DNA of 64,000 bases from Haliotis asinina (taxonomy: Eukaryota; Mollusca; Gastropoda; Lepetellida; Haliotidae): NCBI RefSeq assembly GCF_037392515.1, contig NC_090281.1, positions 55,716,753 through 55,780,752 on the forward strand, in the 5' to 3' direction. The notes under the pieces are model-generated. The model was not told where the DNA came from. It worked only from the letters and a program-made list of their open reading frames with translations, and searched no databases. The position numbers and the translations under genes are program-made. Positions 1 to 11,970 of this stretch are shown in pieces (position 1 is the stretch's first letter; the number at the start of each line of letters is the position of its first letter).

Positions 1-715
1 GTATTTCCCGAGCCAGTGCGACGGATATTCAGATATTTCAACACGAGTGTCCTGAACAAAGTATGATACAGGCTCGAATATATTGTTCTGTTTATTACCG
101 AAGTCGTCAAATTGAAGAACATTTTTTTAAAAAATTACTTTCAATCACAGGCTGGATAACCGCAGTCTCCGCACATGGATCGCAACGTCAGAGAAGAAAC
201 GTGACGTCATAGCATTGTTCATGACGTCACGTCACCATGGCATTGTGATAGTTTGTCCTAGGGCATCGTATGAAAAATATGAACCTCGATTTGTTCGTCC
301 TCTTCGGTAATAAATAGAGGATGTTATATTCGTGTCCATGTCATACTATGTTGACGACAGGAGTGTCTAAATTTTGGTATTTCCCGAGTGAGAACGAGGG
401 ATTGACCGATATATAGACACGAGTGTGGTAAACATGGTAGGTTATGGGCACCAATATAATATTCTGTTTATTACCGAAGTTAATAAACTGAGGAAAATAA
501 ACGCAAATCTACTTTCAAACATGGGCTGACCACCCAACGTCACAGAACGCGTCACAGAACGCGTCACAGACCTGTGACGTCATGGCATTGTTCATGACAT
601 CATGGCATTGTTCATGACGTCACGTCGCCATGACAAAGTAACATTTTGCACTAGGACCCCCTATGAGAAATATGAAACCCGATATGTTCGCCCTCGTAGG
701 AAATAAATTTGGTTA
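1..715. repeat. Tandem pair of a CRE-bearing ~375-bp repeat
   Basis: Two diverged copies (about 1-377 and 379-715) both start GTATTTCCCGAG and share TTCTGTTTATTACCGAAGT, GGCATTGTTCATGACGTCACG and a YCTAGGRC-type stretch. Each copy has two perfect TGACGTCA palindromes (202-209, 222-229; 575-582, 615-622). No coding frame is evident. The family is unknown to me. Confidence 0.6.
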
Positions 716-1044
716 ATCCCGAGTATCTACACCAACCAAGGCCATATTGAAAACATATACCGCATTCCTCTATTAAGCACCCGGGAACTTACTTGTCAAA
801 GGTCTTCAAGACCCGGCAGTTATTGGAGGCCCGGCGCATATTTCATGATAACCTACTTTACTTATTAGATGTCCGCTGCTTATTAGAAACACAACGCTTA
901 TTAGAAAAGAAATAGTATACTCCTCAAGACTGAACAGACTGGACCACAGACCTAGGATTAGCAAAGAATCCTGTCTGATAAGGATTACAATTACATGTAG
1001 ATTCAGCGAACTTATGTAAAATTAGAGATTACACTCTCTCAATA

Positions 1045-1125
1045 AAGTACTGATTCTAGTATGTTTGTTTGGGAGTGCCATGCGGAATTCGAACCCACCG
1101 TCTCAGGCACCTAGTCCTGATAGAT
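1045..1125 (-). repeat. Diverged tRNA-derived SINE (family C)
   Basis: AGTACTGATTCTAGTA followed by GGAATTCGAACCCACC and CTCAGGCACCTA matches, with divergence, the better preserved family C copy at 53630-53795. GGGTTCGAATTCC on the minus strand is a pol III B-box. The remaining 715-1286 stretch shows nothing else I can name. Confidence 0.5.
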
Positions 1126-1311
1126 TCAACTATTTGCATAATCATTGGCCACGATGCTTCTGTGCTTCGTACATGTGATATCTTGCCATCTCAGGCTACT
1201 GGGACGTCCACGCTCATTGTACTTTTACGGGGCATGCATAGCATCGAACATCGAACATCACACACCTCATACTGTTTGGAATAAACAGAAGAGAAACAGT
1301 AGTCAAAAATA

Positions 1312-1317
1312 TTTATT
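1312..1317 (-). terminator. Polyadenylation signal candidate for the TNFR gene
   Basis: AATAAA reads on the minus strand about 185 nt downstream of the TAA stop of the TNFR gene. The spacing is normal for a short 3' UTR. This is a motif match only. Confidence 0.4.
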
Positions 1318-1500
1318 CAAGTGTTGCATACACTGCATCAGCAGTGGTTTGGATTTAATTTGTTACAGCCTATTAAAAATAAAAGTAGACTACTGTATCC
1401 CTGAAGTCCATGGAAATAAGGAATGAAAGTTGTATTGAACACGTATTTATACATGTATACATTTTTTTAGAAAGGACAATCAACTTGCAACATTTGTAAC

Positions 1501-4500
1501 TTAATCCCTTTGTGTAAAGGTGTCCAGTTTGGAGTACGACTCCAGAGTTCCACTGCTGAGGTGGAATCCCAGTATTCCAGGATTAGAGTGACGTCTCGTT
1601 TTTCTCTTCAGACGCCCTGATCGACGTCCTGAAGAAGCAGGTCTGGTCTGACCCCTGTCAAGCAAGGTCTTCATGTCCACTACATCTGAGTCATAGTCAC
1701 TGGACATGTCTGTCCGCTGGGATGAACCCTCGCTATCTGTACTTACGTCCACGAAACTACTCCCGGGTTGCTGGAGATCTCGGGAGGTGGAGACTTCTGG
1801 AACTGAACACGCACCTGTCTGGGGAGGAGCCGTGCTAAGATGGCGGGATGAGTTCCCAGATCTCTCTGTATCTGTTCCTACTTCTGCTATACCGCTATCC
1901 ATGCGCTGTACCAGCCGTGACATTGCTGACTGTGCAGCGTCTTGCTGGACACAAGGGAGTCCGCTGTCATCTGAATCGTTACTTCCTACTCCTAAGGGTT
2001 CTTGGAGCATCAGCCTGTAGTCACCTGAAAGTGGTTCTGAGGCTTGGATACTTCCTCCCTGGTTCTGCTCTTTCATCTCTGAAATGGACACTGGAGGGCT
2101 GGGATTAGTCACCAAAGCTTCTTCACATTCAAACCCGTTATTGTTAGCAAACGGAGTTCCTCCTACGGAATCACCCGGATCCTCATTTCCACCTTCACGA
2201 TCTGATGGGGACGTGAACACCGGAAGGCCATTTCCACTGCTAGAAACAAAGTTAGATTCAGAATCATTCGGTACAAAATGCACTGGATTTGGACAAAATG
2301 GTTCAGCGTCTAATTCAACTACGCATGTTTCTTGTAACTGAGCTTTGTCACGTGTTTGATTCTGACCAACCACAAGGTCTACAGTCTGATTTGCTTCCGA
2401 CCCACCACCGATGCCGTAATGAATAAGGCACTGGCTACAAGACACCATTGGGACTTCATCACTGTAGGCCTGTCTCCTGGGAACAGAATTGGTAGATTCA
2501 GGTTCACTGGTGATGACAAATTCGATCTGTTTAGATAAGAGAGAGGGCGGTGGAATTTCCTTGCCACGTTTCATTTTCAGATCGGAACCTTCACAACGAC
2601 ACATCTGACAGAGGAAGTTTATTGTTTCAGATTTTTTTGGTAACTGTTTCCGTTTGTGAAGAATACATAATATTGCAAGTATGACCATGATCATTATCAC
2701 ACATACAATAATTATTGCAGTTGCCACTCTCGGGGGTATAGGGACGTTGTAGGACTCGCCATAAAGGAATGGTACAGATGAAATTATGTGGCCCGTGGAC
2801 ATTGTTGTTGACGACGTTGATGAAGATGCTCGGTTCTTCGCTAGGGACCCTTAAAATACAATGTAACAATGTAACAATGTGAACAAATGTAACCAATGTA
2901 ACTAATCGACAAATATAACATAGGTACCTAGATGCCATGGGGAAGAGATCGTATTTTTTGCTCCTTATTTACAGATAAACGCTACTCAAACCTCCTCCAC
3001 CCACACCCCTTCATCTCCAACCTTCTTTCGACTGCAAGAACTACCTTTAATATACACATTATTCCTATACTTCGCAAATAACAATCTTTATTTTATCATC
3101 ACGTTCATCACGATTCACGCTATCTACAAGACGATTTAAGCGCAAGTGATGCAAGACAGATAAAAGAAATATTTGTTTGAGAAGTGCTAACGTCTACAAA
3201 GAGAAAACAGTGCTAACCAGCAAGAAATCCCCAAACAGGCATGCACCTCATTTCTGGGTCCTTGCTCTTGGTCCGACACTCGTTCACCACCACGGTGACA
3301 TTCGGGTTGCCGGGGTAACAGTAAGAGCACTTGATGCACGTGTTGGGTAGGTTCGGGTGGCGGTAGTACCCTGCAAGAGGAAAGACAGATGTAAGGTTTT
3401 AACAGTTATAGCAGGATGCAGTTTAGCCCCTCTCCAGTGTGGGAAACGTTTTGGGGAGTATTGTTTTCCAATAAATATCACTCGACTGCAAAACCTGTTG
3501 CCGGAGCAGAGAAAACAAATTGCATTTCATGTGATTCCATTAAATGTCTCAGAAAATGCTTGCAAATAGAACTTTTGGATAAGGTGTTGAAAACTAAGAA
3601 AATAGTACGTCACAAGAAATATACTTTGCTTTGTTTTAGAAAAGTGTATTTAGATCCTAAGGTTTAAAGTAGAAAATATATCTGATTTTCCATAGGAAAA
3701 AAATACTCCATGTTGAATTTGGAATTTTGGTCCTGGATCATGAGTGTGTTTGGATTTAAGCCGCTTTTAGCAATTTTCCAAGCAATATCACGACCAAGGA
3801 CACCGGAAATGGACTTCACACAGTGTACCCACTTGGGGAATCGAACCTGGGTCTTCGGCTTGATGCTTTTACCACTTTTATGTCAAGAGTCTTCACAACT
3901 GCATGTGATGCTGCTGATGTTGCTGTTGCTTCCTAAATCAACTGTCTTACACTGATATATTATGTAAACCTATCTATCATAGCTCTACCTTCGATACAAT
4001 CTCCACATTTGTAGTCATGGGTGTCGCTGCACTTTGTCTCTACTGTCACCGCTTTCCCGCATCGACTGCACGGTATGCAGAATTCAGCTGACCAATGAGA
4101 AGAGTACATGTTTTTTGCACACGGTTCGCACTGAGTATCAGAGGTCAAAGTGCAGTGGCGCGACACAAAGGTTCCTGGGGAACAATGGGAACAGTTCTGA
4201 CATTTTAATCCCCCGACGGAATAAGTTCCAAGCTCACATGACCTGCAAACCGTGTTTGATTGGTTTGTACACGATTCGACCGACATGAATCCATCGCTGC
4301 ACTGTGAACACGGTTGACAGCCAAAACTTTTGTCCATGTAGTAATATTCTGGACAAGTGGAATTCTCCTCACACTGCAAATAGAAAATATGATGGATTTA
4401 AAATGTCATATCCAGTATATCCAAGGTGTTTAGCGTTGCATTATACCTGTGAGCTTATAACTGCGGTCTGGAAATATCATTCGAATCTCCGGCAGTGTTC

Positions 4501-6660
4501 CTCTGTTGAGCCGTTGTCTTAATTAGATTCAGCCTGGAATTTAGTAAGTTAAGTCACATGCAGTAATATTCCACCGGCGGTCTGTAACTAATCGAGCCTG
4601 GACCAGATAATCTTGTGAGATCATGAGCATCGTCCGGCGCATTTGGAATACGGTGACGTGTGTCAACCATGTTAGCATGCGTGACTACCCAATCCCATCC
4701 GTCCACAGCCAAGTCCGGATAGCCAGTTCAAAGTTTGGTTAATTCACTCAGGGATACTCTACATCTATATAGGCTCCCTGGTTCACTGAAAATCAATCCT
4801 AACCCAGGTCAACAATCATTCACAAGAGACCCGTGAAAGTCCAGGGTAGAATAGGCCTTCAGCAACCCATGCTTGCCATAAAAGGCGACTATGCTTGTCG
4901 TAAGAGGCCCCGAACGGGATCGGGTGGTCAGGCTCGCTGATTTGGTTGATACATGTCACCGGTTCCCAGTTGCGCAGATCGATGCTCATGTTGTTGATCA
5001 CTGAATTGTCTGGTCCAGACTTGATTATTTACAGCATAAACAAACATCGAAACGTCGTGATTTGTATTGCTGCAAACTAACGTGTGTGTCATTTCAAACG
5101 TAGTGTCAGTTACTTCTACTGTTATTCATGTTTCAGTTTAAATTTTCAATATCTAACCGCTGGCTGTGCCGTTGAACCTATTAGACGTTGTCAGTAGCTA
5201 TTCTGAAGAAGCACTGACCCAGCCGACAAGGAAGTATTTCTCTCTGTGTGTGCACAAAGTAGGAGGTCAATTTTGTGATCCGTAACAGCTGATAGTTCAG
5301 GTAATATATGCCTGTCTCTCGCTCCACCACACTCTCATAACTCACGCTGGATACATACAAGTGTGTCATTTCATTTGTACCAGGAAGTTGAGAGTGATGG
5401 CATATAGCAGTGACCCAACAGCAGACGGATCGAGGGTGGCATGTACTGGCAGGCATATGGATTAATTACCATTTACCTCACACCGACTCGTCACTACTAC
5501 TATTACTCCTACTTGGCTCACCAATTCACTTATTGTACCCATGTGTAACTTCGAACCCGGACTTTCTAGCTCATGCCTCACAATGTCCACACAACCCCTA
5601 CTTCAACACCCCCCCGACAATAAACATATCTTCTAAGGGGGAAATGTTGCCTCTTGCTCTTGAAATTTTAGTTTTAGGTCACATTTAAATAAGGATGCGT
5701 CATTGCAAAATCATTGATTAGTAGTTTTAGACATATATATATGTTGCTTTTAATGCAACCAACAACTAACCCGTGTTTGTAGAGTACCTTAATCCTATGG
5801 ATACCTTAATCCTATGGATACCTTAATCCTATGGATACCTTAATCCTATGGACACCTTAGCCCTGTGGACACCTTAATCCTGTGGACACCTTAATCCTAT
5901 GGACACCTTAACTCTGTGGACACCTTAGCCCTGTGGATACCTTAATCCTGTGGACACCGTAAACCTATAGACACCTTAACTCTGTGGATATCGTAATCGT
6001 ATGGATACCTTAATCCTATGGACACCTTAACCCTGTGGATATCTTAATCCTACGGATACCTTACTTAATCGCATGGATACTTTAATTCCGTGGACACCTA
6101 ATTCCTGTGGACACCTTAATCCTGTGGATATCTTAATCCTATGGATACCTTAATCCTATGGATACTTTAATCCTATAAATACTGTACCCCGTGGAAGCCA
6201 TTTTGTCATTAGTTACGTACAGATGATCATTTGTGCCATACTGGTTGTACAGAAATACCATGAGTTTCGTAAAATCAGTATGATACACGTACGAGTGTTA
6301 TTTTGTCTTGATTACCCATTAGTTCTGAATATACTGAGCTCCCCTGCTAAATATCCCGATCACTACAGTCGCCTTCGAAAATCACAGTTAATGACATCAA
6401 CACTTATTACTAGCTATTGTATGAGGTCAATTATATGTCACAAAATGATTCGAATGACGTCAACACCATCATCACCCCCCCTCTTGCGATCAAGTATGAA
6501 CGGCCTCTTAAGACAACATAGAGAAGATTACGTTCACACATTACACTTTCACATAGAATTTATCTCGTAGTGTATCAAAACACATACTTACCGTGTGAAG
6601 TGAAATATTAAGGAATATAACCATCACGAGATGACAGGAGAATAGAAACGTGCGCCACAT
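1501..6660 (-). CDS. TNF receptor superfamily member, 651 aa, 4 coding exons
   Basis: Exons in transcript order: 6592-6660, 3989-4373, 3218-3370, 1501-2849. All introns are GT-AG and the phases agree (0, 1, 1), giving one open frame of 651 codons plus TAA. Exon 1 is a 23-aa signal peptide (MWRTFLFSCHL...). Exons 2 and 3 encode about four TNFR cysteine-rich domains, with repeated CxxCxxC and C(x)TxxDTxC patterns, including SDTQCEPC and CSDTHDYKC. The last module is unusual: GYYRHPNLPNTCIKCSYC. A Ser/Thr-rich stalk leads to a hydrophobic segment at about residues 244-266, then KRK, then about 385 cytoplasmic residues rich in Ser, Asp and Gly. I see no death domain and no clear TRAF-binding motif. 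The family binds trimeric TNF-type ligands at the cell surface. p75/TNFRSF16-like is possible for the ectodomain but not proven. An AATAAA lies near 1312 on this strand. Confidence 0.9.
3741..3880 (-). repeat. tRNA-derived SINE, family B
   Basis: Contains CCGCTTTTAGCAATTTTCC, ACACCGGAAATGG, TTCACACAGTGTACCCA and a B-box (GGTTCGATTCCCC on the minus strand). It lies in an intron of the TNFR gene. The tRNA head is at the high-coordinate end. Confidence 0.75.
4545..4800 (+). repeat. SINE family A copy, diverged
   Basis: Shares AATATTCCACCGGCGGTCTG, CGAGCCTGGACCAGA and GTGTGTCAACCATGTTAGC with the family A consensus. It lies immediately before an inverted family A copy (4826-5030), so the two form an imperfect inverted pair in intron 1 of the TNFR gene. 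Confidence 0.6.
4826..5030 (-). repeat. SINE family A copy
   Basis: Reads in reverse the family A body: CAGCAACCCATGCTTGCCAT, GCTTGTCGTAAGAGGC, CGGGATCGGGTGGTCAGGCT, TGTCTGGTCCAGACTTGATT. Well preserved. The remaining intron sequence at 5030-5785 and 6190-6590 shows no gene. Confidence 0.8.
5786..6190 (+). repeat. Minisatellite, 17-bp unit
   Basis: About 24 copies of ACCTTAATCCTATGGAT with variants (CTGTGGAC). Located in intron 1 of the TNFR gene, 400 bp downstream of the signal-peptide exon in transcript direction. No splice site is repeated here. Confidence 0.9.
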
Positions 6661-6722
6661 TTCCGCGGCCTGTTGTCACCGAGAGAGACGGACGCCATGA
6701 AAAAACTGGGTCCTATATTTAG
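6592..6722 (-). promoter_or_regulatory. Putative promoter and first coding exon of the TNFR gene
   Basis: The stretch upstream of the ATG at 6660 holds a TATA-like CTAAATATAGG on the minus strand at about 6713-6723, some 55-60 bp before the start codon. The ATG lies in GCGGAAATGTGG, an acceptable start context, and opens a classical hydrophobic leader that ends exactly at a GTAAGT donor (6587-6591). The transcription start has not been observed. Confidence 0.4.
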
Positions 6723-7194
6723 ATATTACGGGGATTTCCCCACATGATGGTGAACAAGGGCTGTTAGTGTCGGATAATGAACTGCGCACTACAATGTCTT
6801 TTGTCACCAGCTATCCACTTGCAGTCAGAGCATCAGAGAAGCGTAGGTTCTGTTAAATCAATCTGAAGGCAGTTTCTGTGGGTCAGACACTTTATTAGGG
6901 GAAACATACGATCTGTGTAGGAAAATGTGTACTGTTAAGTTCGAGTTCTAAACTTTGTACCAACCAATGAAAACCTTATACCCTGTGTCCAATCAATCTA
7001 CACCAGTTAGTAGTCGAACAACCTCTTACACGGACCCGAAGCAAATATATCCAAGAAAGCCCACACAAGTCTGAAAAATGTGGCAAGTCTAGACTTACTT
7101 ATCTATATAACAACAAATGCAATGTGTTAAATAAATAATCCAGTTTCAGAGAGCGAGTGTGAGACGTTGAACTCACAAAAACTCTGAACTACAG

Positions 7195-7455
7195 AAAAGA
7201 ATGAGTAGAGTATTGCACATGTCTACTATGAAAGACAGTATTGTGCTGTAGTGTGTTATCTGCTATGAGAATTGCACTGTACATGTCTACCATGGAAGAC
7301 AGTATTGCGCTGTCTATGCGAATAGTACTGTACATGTCTACAATGAAAGACAGTATTGTGCTGTCTACTATGCGAATAGTACTGTACATGTCTACAATGA
7401 AAGACAGTATGTATTAGTTTGCGCTGTAGTGTGCTGTCTACTATGAAAACAGTAT
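7195..7455 (+). repeat. Minisatellite, ~55-bp unit
   Basis: Four to five copies built around GTACTGTACATGTCTACAAT and GAAAGACAGTATTGTGCTGT. It lies upstream of the TNFR gene. Short open frames here come from the periodicity and are not genes. No gene is seen in 6720-7190 or 7455-7850. Confidence 0.8.
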
Positions 7456-7849
7456 TGGGATGACTACTGTACAGATAGCGTCTGTCTACTGCCCCCAAGG
7501 GAGTTGCTTTCATGTCAGTACAGATCCCCTACCCTTCATGACCATCACAGTGCGGGCAAAACAGGGTATTCCCCTGAAGGATGGATTGTATTGCCATGAC
7601 GTGGTTGTTCAAACATTCTTTATCTGCAGACAGGTATTTCCTCACCACCTGTCGGGTATCAATTTACTGACGCCATATATAGACACAAGTCATGCCGGGA
7701 GATGACGCCAGCGTCTTTGTGTAATAATGTCGAGTCATGTAACACACCCTCACAGTTTCTATAGAAATGCTGTGGCAACGTTTATAGAGCGCCATGTTCA
7801 CCTTTGCCTAACAAGCACTGAAACGGTGGCATGTGAGCTTTACATAACT

Positions 7850-8670
7850 ATCCCTTACAGACAGGCCTCTTCAGCTTTACATAATATGCACTTACAGAGT
7901 GACATGTACAACTCAAAATAACAAGGACGTACAGAAAGCATGTTCAGCTTAACCTAAAATGCACTTACAGAGAGGCATATCCAACATAACATACACTTAC
8001 AAAGTGGCATAGCCAACATAACATGCACTTACAGAGCAGCATGTTCAGCTCAAGATAACATGCACTTACAGAGCAGCATGTTCAGCTTAACATAACACGC
8101 ACTTGCAGTGGCATGTTCAGCTTAACATAACACGCACTTGCAGTGGCATGTTCAGCTTAACATACACGTACAGAGTGGCATATCCAACATAACACACACT
8201 TACAGTGTGGCATAGACAACATAACATGCACTTACAGAGCGGCATGTTCAGCTCAAGATAACATGCACTTACAGAGCAGCGTGTTCAGCTCAAGAAAACA
8301 TGCACTTACAGAGCAGCATGTTCAGCTTAACATAACACGCACTTGCAGTGGCATGTTCAGCTTAACATAACATGCACTTACAGAACAGCATGTTCGGCTT
8401 AACATAACATACACTTACAGAGCAGCTTGTTCAGCTTAACATAACATGTAGTTACAGAGAAGCATGTTCAGCTTAATATAACATGCACTTACGGAGCAGC
8501 ATGTTCAGCTTAACATAAACTGCACTTACAGAGCAGCATGTTCAGCTTAACATAACGTGCACTTACAGAGCAGCCTGTTCAGCTTAAGATAACATGCACT
8601 AGCAGAGTGGCATGTTCAGCTAAACAAAACATGAACATACAGAGCAGCATGTTCAGCTTAAGATAACATG
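7850..8670 (+). repeat. Minisatellite, ~37-bp unit
   Basis: About 20 imperfect copies of ACATGCACTTACAGAGCAGC + ATGTTCAGCTTAACATA. Units vary in length where segments are lost. It lies between the TNFR gene and the next gene's 3' side. Confidence 0.9.
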
Positions 8671-9049
8671 CACTTATAGTATGTTTATCAGAAATTGTAT
8701 TACATTTCAATTAACTCCCGAAAGAAGAAAAGAAATTCAGCAAATGTGAAATAATCCCATGCATGTTTTGTATCGTATATCGCAATGGTGTGGTGATTGT
8801 ATTGCTGGGCCAGGTAAAATATTAATGTTGTGTCTACACTGATTCGGGTACACCAAACCAACCGAGCCTAGTTGCATGATCTGGTCCTAAAGAACCAACA
8901 TATTATGGGCCATTGTGCTAACTGTTGCTCGTCAATGCGTTGGTTATAGGTAGGTAAATGGACTACTTGCATAACCCTGACGCTCAGTCCAGATACTCAG
9001 CCCTGCTGAACGCTGAGTGAGTGAGCAGGTTTTGACAGTTAGAACCAGA

Positions 9050-9170
9050 CAGTTCAGTGATCAAGAGTAGTGTCAGCATGTGTCATTCGGGTCAGCAAGC
9101 CTGACCATCCGACCCAGTTCGTAGCCTTTCACAATAAGCATGGGTTGCTGATGACCAATCTTTTCATGGG
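9050..9170 (+). repeat. SINE family A fragment
   Basis: CAGTTCAGTGATCAAGAG, GTCAGCAAGCCTGACCATCC and AAGCATGGGTTGCTGA match the central and 3' parts of family A. The core with the AATATTCC motif is absent. Confidence 0.65.
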
Positions 9171-9296
9171 TTTGTAGATGTAATGTATGTATACAACTGA
9201 CTATCCCATTGGTTAAATTTTTGCTTGTTATGATTAGTTTTCGCGTCTCAACAAATGTGATTACTTTGTTCATTACTCAGCATTATTACTTATATG

Positions 9297-9425
9297 TGGT
9301 CCGTAAATAATCAAGTCTGGACAACACTTGAACATGTGAACACCATGCAGCTGGGATATCATGAAAGGCACTGAACCAACTCAGCAAGCTGACCCCTTAG
9401 CCTCATGGGTTTCTGGGTTCCATTT
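9297..9425 (+). repeat. SINE family A fragment
   Basis: TGGTCCGTAAATAATCAAG + TCTGGACAA and CAACTCAGCAAGCTGACCC match family A. It is a second fragment only 130 bp after the one at 9050, so the two may be parts of one copy split by later sequence. Confidence 0.6.
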
Positions 9426-9429
9426 CCAA

Positions 9430-10300
9430 ACAGGATATTCTTGTAGTGTCAGTTTCCATTCGGGGACATGGCCCTGACAAAGATGGTAAAACACAAGTAC
9501 CACATACTTGTATTCAAGCAGTTTAATAGTACAACAATCTGCACAATCCAGCTGTACAACTAAATTAAGAATATATTATATACATCACCTTTCCATAATT
9601 TATGTTTCTTCTGTTTTCTTCACAACCAAAATCTTCTGCAGATTCTCCCTTCATTTGCTATTTCTCCATCAGAATAAATACATGTAAATTTCAGAATACA
9701 AATCCTAACCAACAAAAGTGATTAAAAACTATGATCGTTTGGTAAACAAGTTATATCCTAAGTTGAATAAAATTCTGAGATTTAAAAGTTTAGCTAGCAA
9801 GGCAAAATTATGAGAATTCGCAATCTTAATTTCATTTTATTCAATTTACATTTTTGTTTGAAGTAAAATTTGTCAGTACTTTTTCACTGCAAACAGACTA
9901 CAGTTGCTAGGGATGTTTTCTAACAAGGAGTCTATATGGAATAACATCAGTACTGCAGAAACATTTCAAGCCCATGCCAATAATAAACAGAATTACAGTA
10001 GTTAGATATATGTTTTTAGATTATAAAGGTAGAAAAATATCTCTGCAAGAAAGAAGATAAACATATATAACATATCAACACAAAAACAGTGATGACAGTG
10101 ATTTCAGCAAATGCACTATACATGGAAAATCTAGAGAAACTTTCAGCCATCAAAGATCTGTCTGATGAACATACAGGTTTCTATAATTGTACACTTCTGA
10201 AACTATGTACGTGCATACATATACAAAAGTTGCAAAAATATAATCAATCTTAGCTCAACAGTAATAGATGTAAGAATTACATAATGCGCAGTGAATTAGA
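9430..10300. other. AT-rich non-coding stretch
   Basis: No reading frame, splice-consistent exon or known repeat is visible. Together with 10835-11335 and 11970-14080 it forms a long, uniformly AT-rich region downstream of the death-domain receptor gene. It could be a long 3' UTR or plain intergenic DNA; the sequence alone does not decide. Confidence 0.4.
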
Positions 10301-10304
10301 TGGT

Positions 10305-10834
10305 TAGTCTAAGTAAACTTAGTCTCAGTATTATTTGTTGCACTCTACTGAGTCTAACAAACCCTAGTAGGAGATCGCGTCAGGTAACCTTTGAGAATGA
10401 CCAATCGGAGCACAGCTTACCAAATCGTGAATGTGGACATTGGCAAATACCTTCTGAACAGTCACCTCAAAAGGTTTGTACCTGAACTATTCTGCATGCT
10501 ATTTTCCATGTGACCACTTCTGGATGATGCACATGGAGCATGCTACAACTCTGTAAACAGTGAGTAAACAGTCACTGGAAAGAACCAATGGTAACCATGT
10601 CATCAGAAAGCCCTAAGTGTGTATACTACAGCTCAAATATACATGTATGTGTTTCACACAAATTTTCGTTTGTGGAGCGATCAGAGTCAGTGACTGGGAA
10701 ATTTTGTAAGTCCTGCCAAACCCTAAACAGTAATCCGTTCTGATGTTGCACATTTGATTGGACGGTCTTTGATTGATCAAAGGTTACCCGATGCAACCTC
10801 CTACTAGGGTAGAGCAGTGTAACGAATAACAATA
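10305..10834. mobile_element. TIR MITE, same family as 14092-14721, right end eroded
   Basis: The left end AGTCTAAGTAAACTTAGTCT, then CTAGTAGGAGATCGCGTCAG and GGTAACCTTTGAGAATGACC, matches the family. An inverted arm occurs near 10760-10834 (AAAGGTTACCCGATGCAACC...CCTACTAGGG). The last ~30 bp of the right TIR are not recognisable. Short frames inside are not genes. Confidence 0.75.
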
Positions 10835-11344
10835 TGGTAAAAACCTGGTCCTCAAACGACAAAGTCACATGGTGTCATCTGTGTAATAGTGATTCATTAA
10901 CAGTTGCTCAAGACATTGTTGGAAGTGTGCATGAAGTCAGACTTTAGCAGACCTCTCCTGTGATCATGGAAAAGGTTTTGTTGTGAATATATCAGTGTGT
11001 TAAATGGTTTCCAAATTTTGCTAGCCATTCGGACAGGCTAAACCTCAGAGTTACTAACCCACAAAATAATTCACTTGCCTGAAATCTGAATGTAAATACT
11101 AAGCAAACAACTTAAAAATGGATGAGAATAAGATACTGTTGACATGACATGTGTTTGATCTTGAAGCTACCAATATGATGAAACTTTTTATCAGGCCAGA
11201 GTCTTGTACCAATACTTAATTAGTCGGAGATAGTGATATATTTACAAAACGATCCCATGAAAATTCACTAGCCACTTGGGCCAGTGACTGTGGAGATTTA
11301 CTGGCCTGACAGGATTCTTACGAAATGAGGGCCAGTGGCTAGTT

Positions 11345-11970
11345 TGCACATTGGTATAGATACATATGCATAGATACATTCTTGGGTATACATACATATG
11401 TATAGATACATTCTTGGGTATAGATACATATGTATAGATACATTCTCGGGTATAGAGACATATGTATAGATACATTCTCGGGTATAGATACATATGTATA
11501 GATACATTCTTGGGTATACATACATATGTATAGATACATTCTCGGGTATAGATACATATGTATAGATACATTCTCGGGTATAGATACATATGCATAGATA
11601 CATTCTCGGGTATAGATACATATGCATAGATACATTCTTGGGTATACATACATATGTATAGATACATTCTTGGGTATACATACATATGTATAGATACATT
11701 CTTGGGTATAGAGACATATGTATAGATACATTCTTGGGTATAGATACATATGTATAGATACATTCTCGGGTATAGAGACATATGTATAGATACATTCTTG
11801 GGTATACATACATATGTATAGATACATTCTCAGGCATAGATACATATGTATAGATACATTCTCGGGTATAGATACATATGTATAGATACATTCTCGGGTA
11901 TAGATACATATGTATAGATACATTCTCGGGTATAGAGACATATGTATAGATACATTCTTGGGTATACATA
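11345..11970 (+). repeat. Minisatellite, 32-bp unit
   Basis: About 19-20 copies of GTATAGATACATTCTCGGGT + ATAGATACATAT, with T/C and A/G variants. 32 is not a multiple of 3 and no frame of the unit contains a stop on the minus strand, so all three minus frames stay open for about 200 codons. Those frames are artefacts. Confidence 0.95.

Noticed and set aside
1706-2538. Plus-strand frames opposite the TNFR tail
   Set aside because: Shadows of the long minus-strand coding exon, which is joined in phase to the TM and ectodomain exons.
5786-8670. CRISPR-like arrays at the 17-bp and 37-bp repeats
   Set aside because: Units abut without unique spacers and the genome is eukaryotic, so these are ordinary minisatellites.
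11242-11969. Three overlapping minus-strand frames of 179-223 codons
   Set aside because: They come from a 32-bp minisatellite lacking stops; no start context, splice sites or domains.
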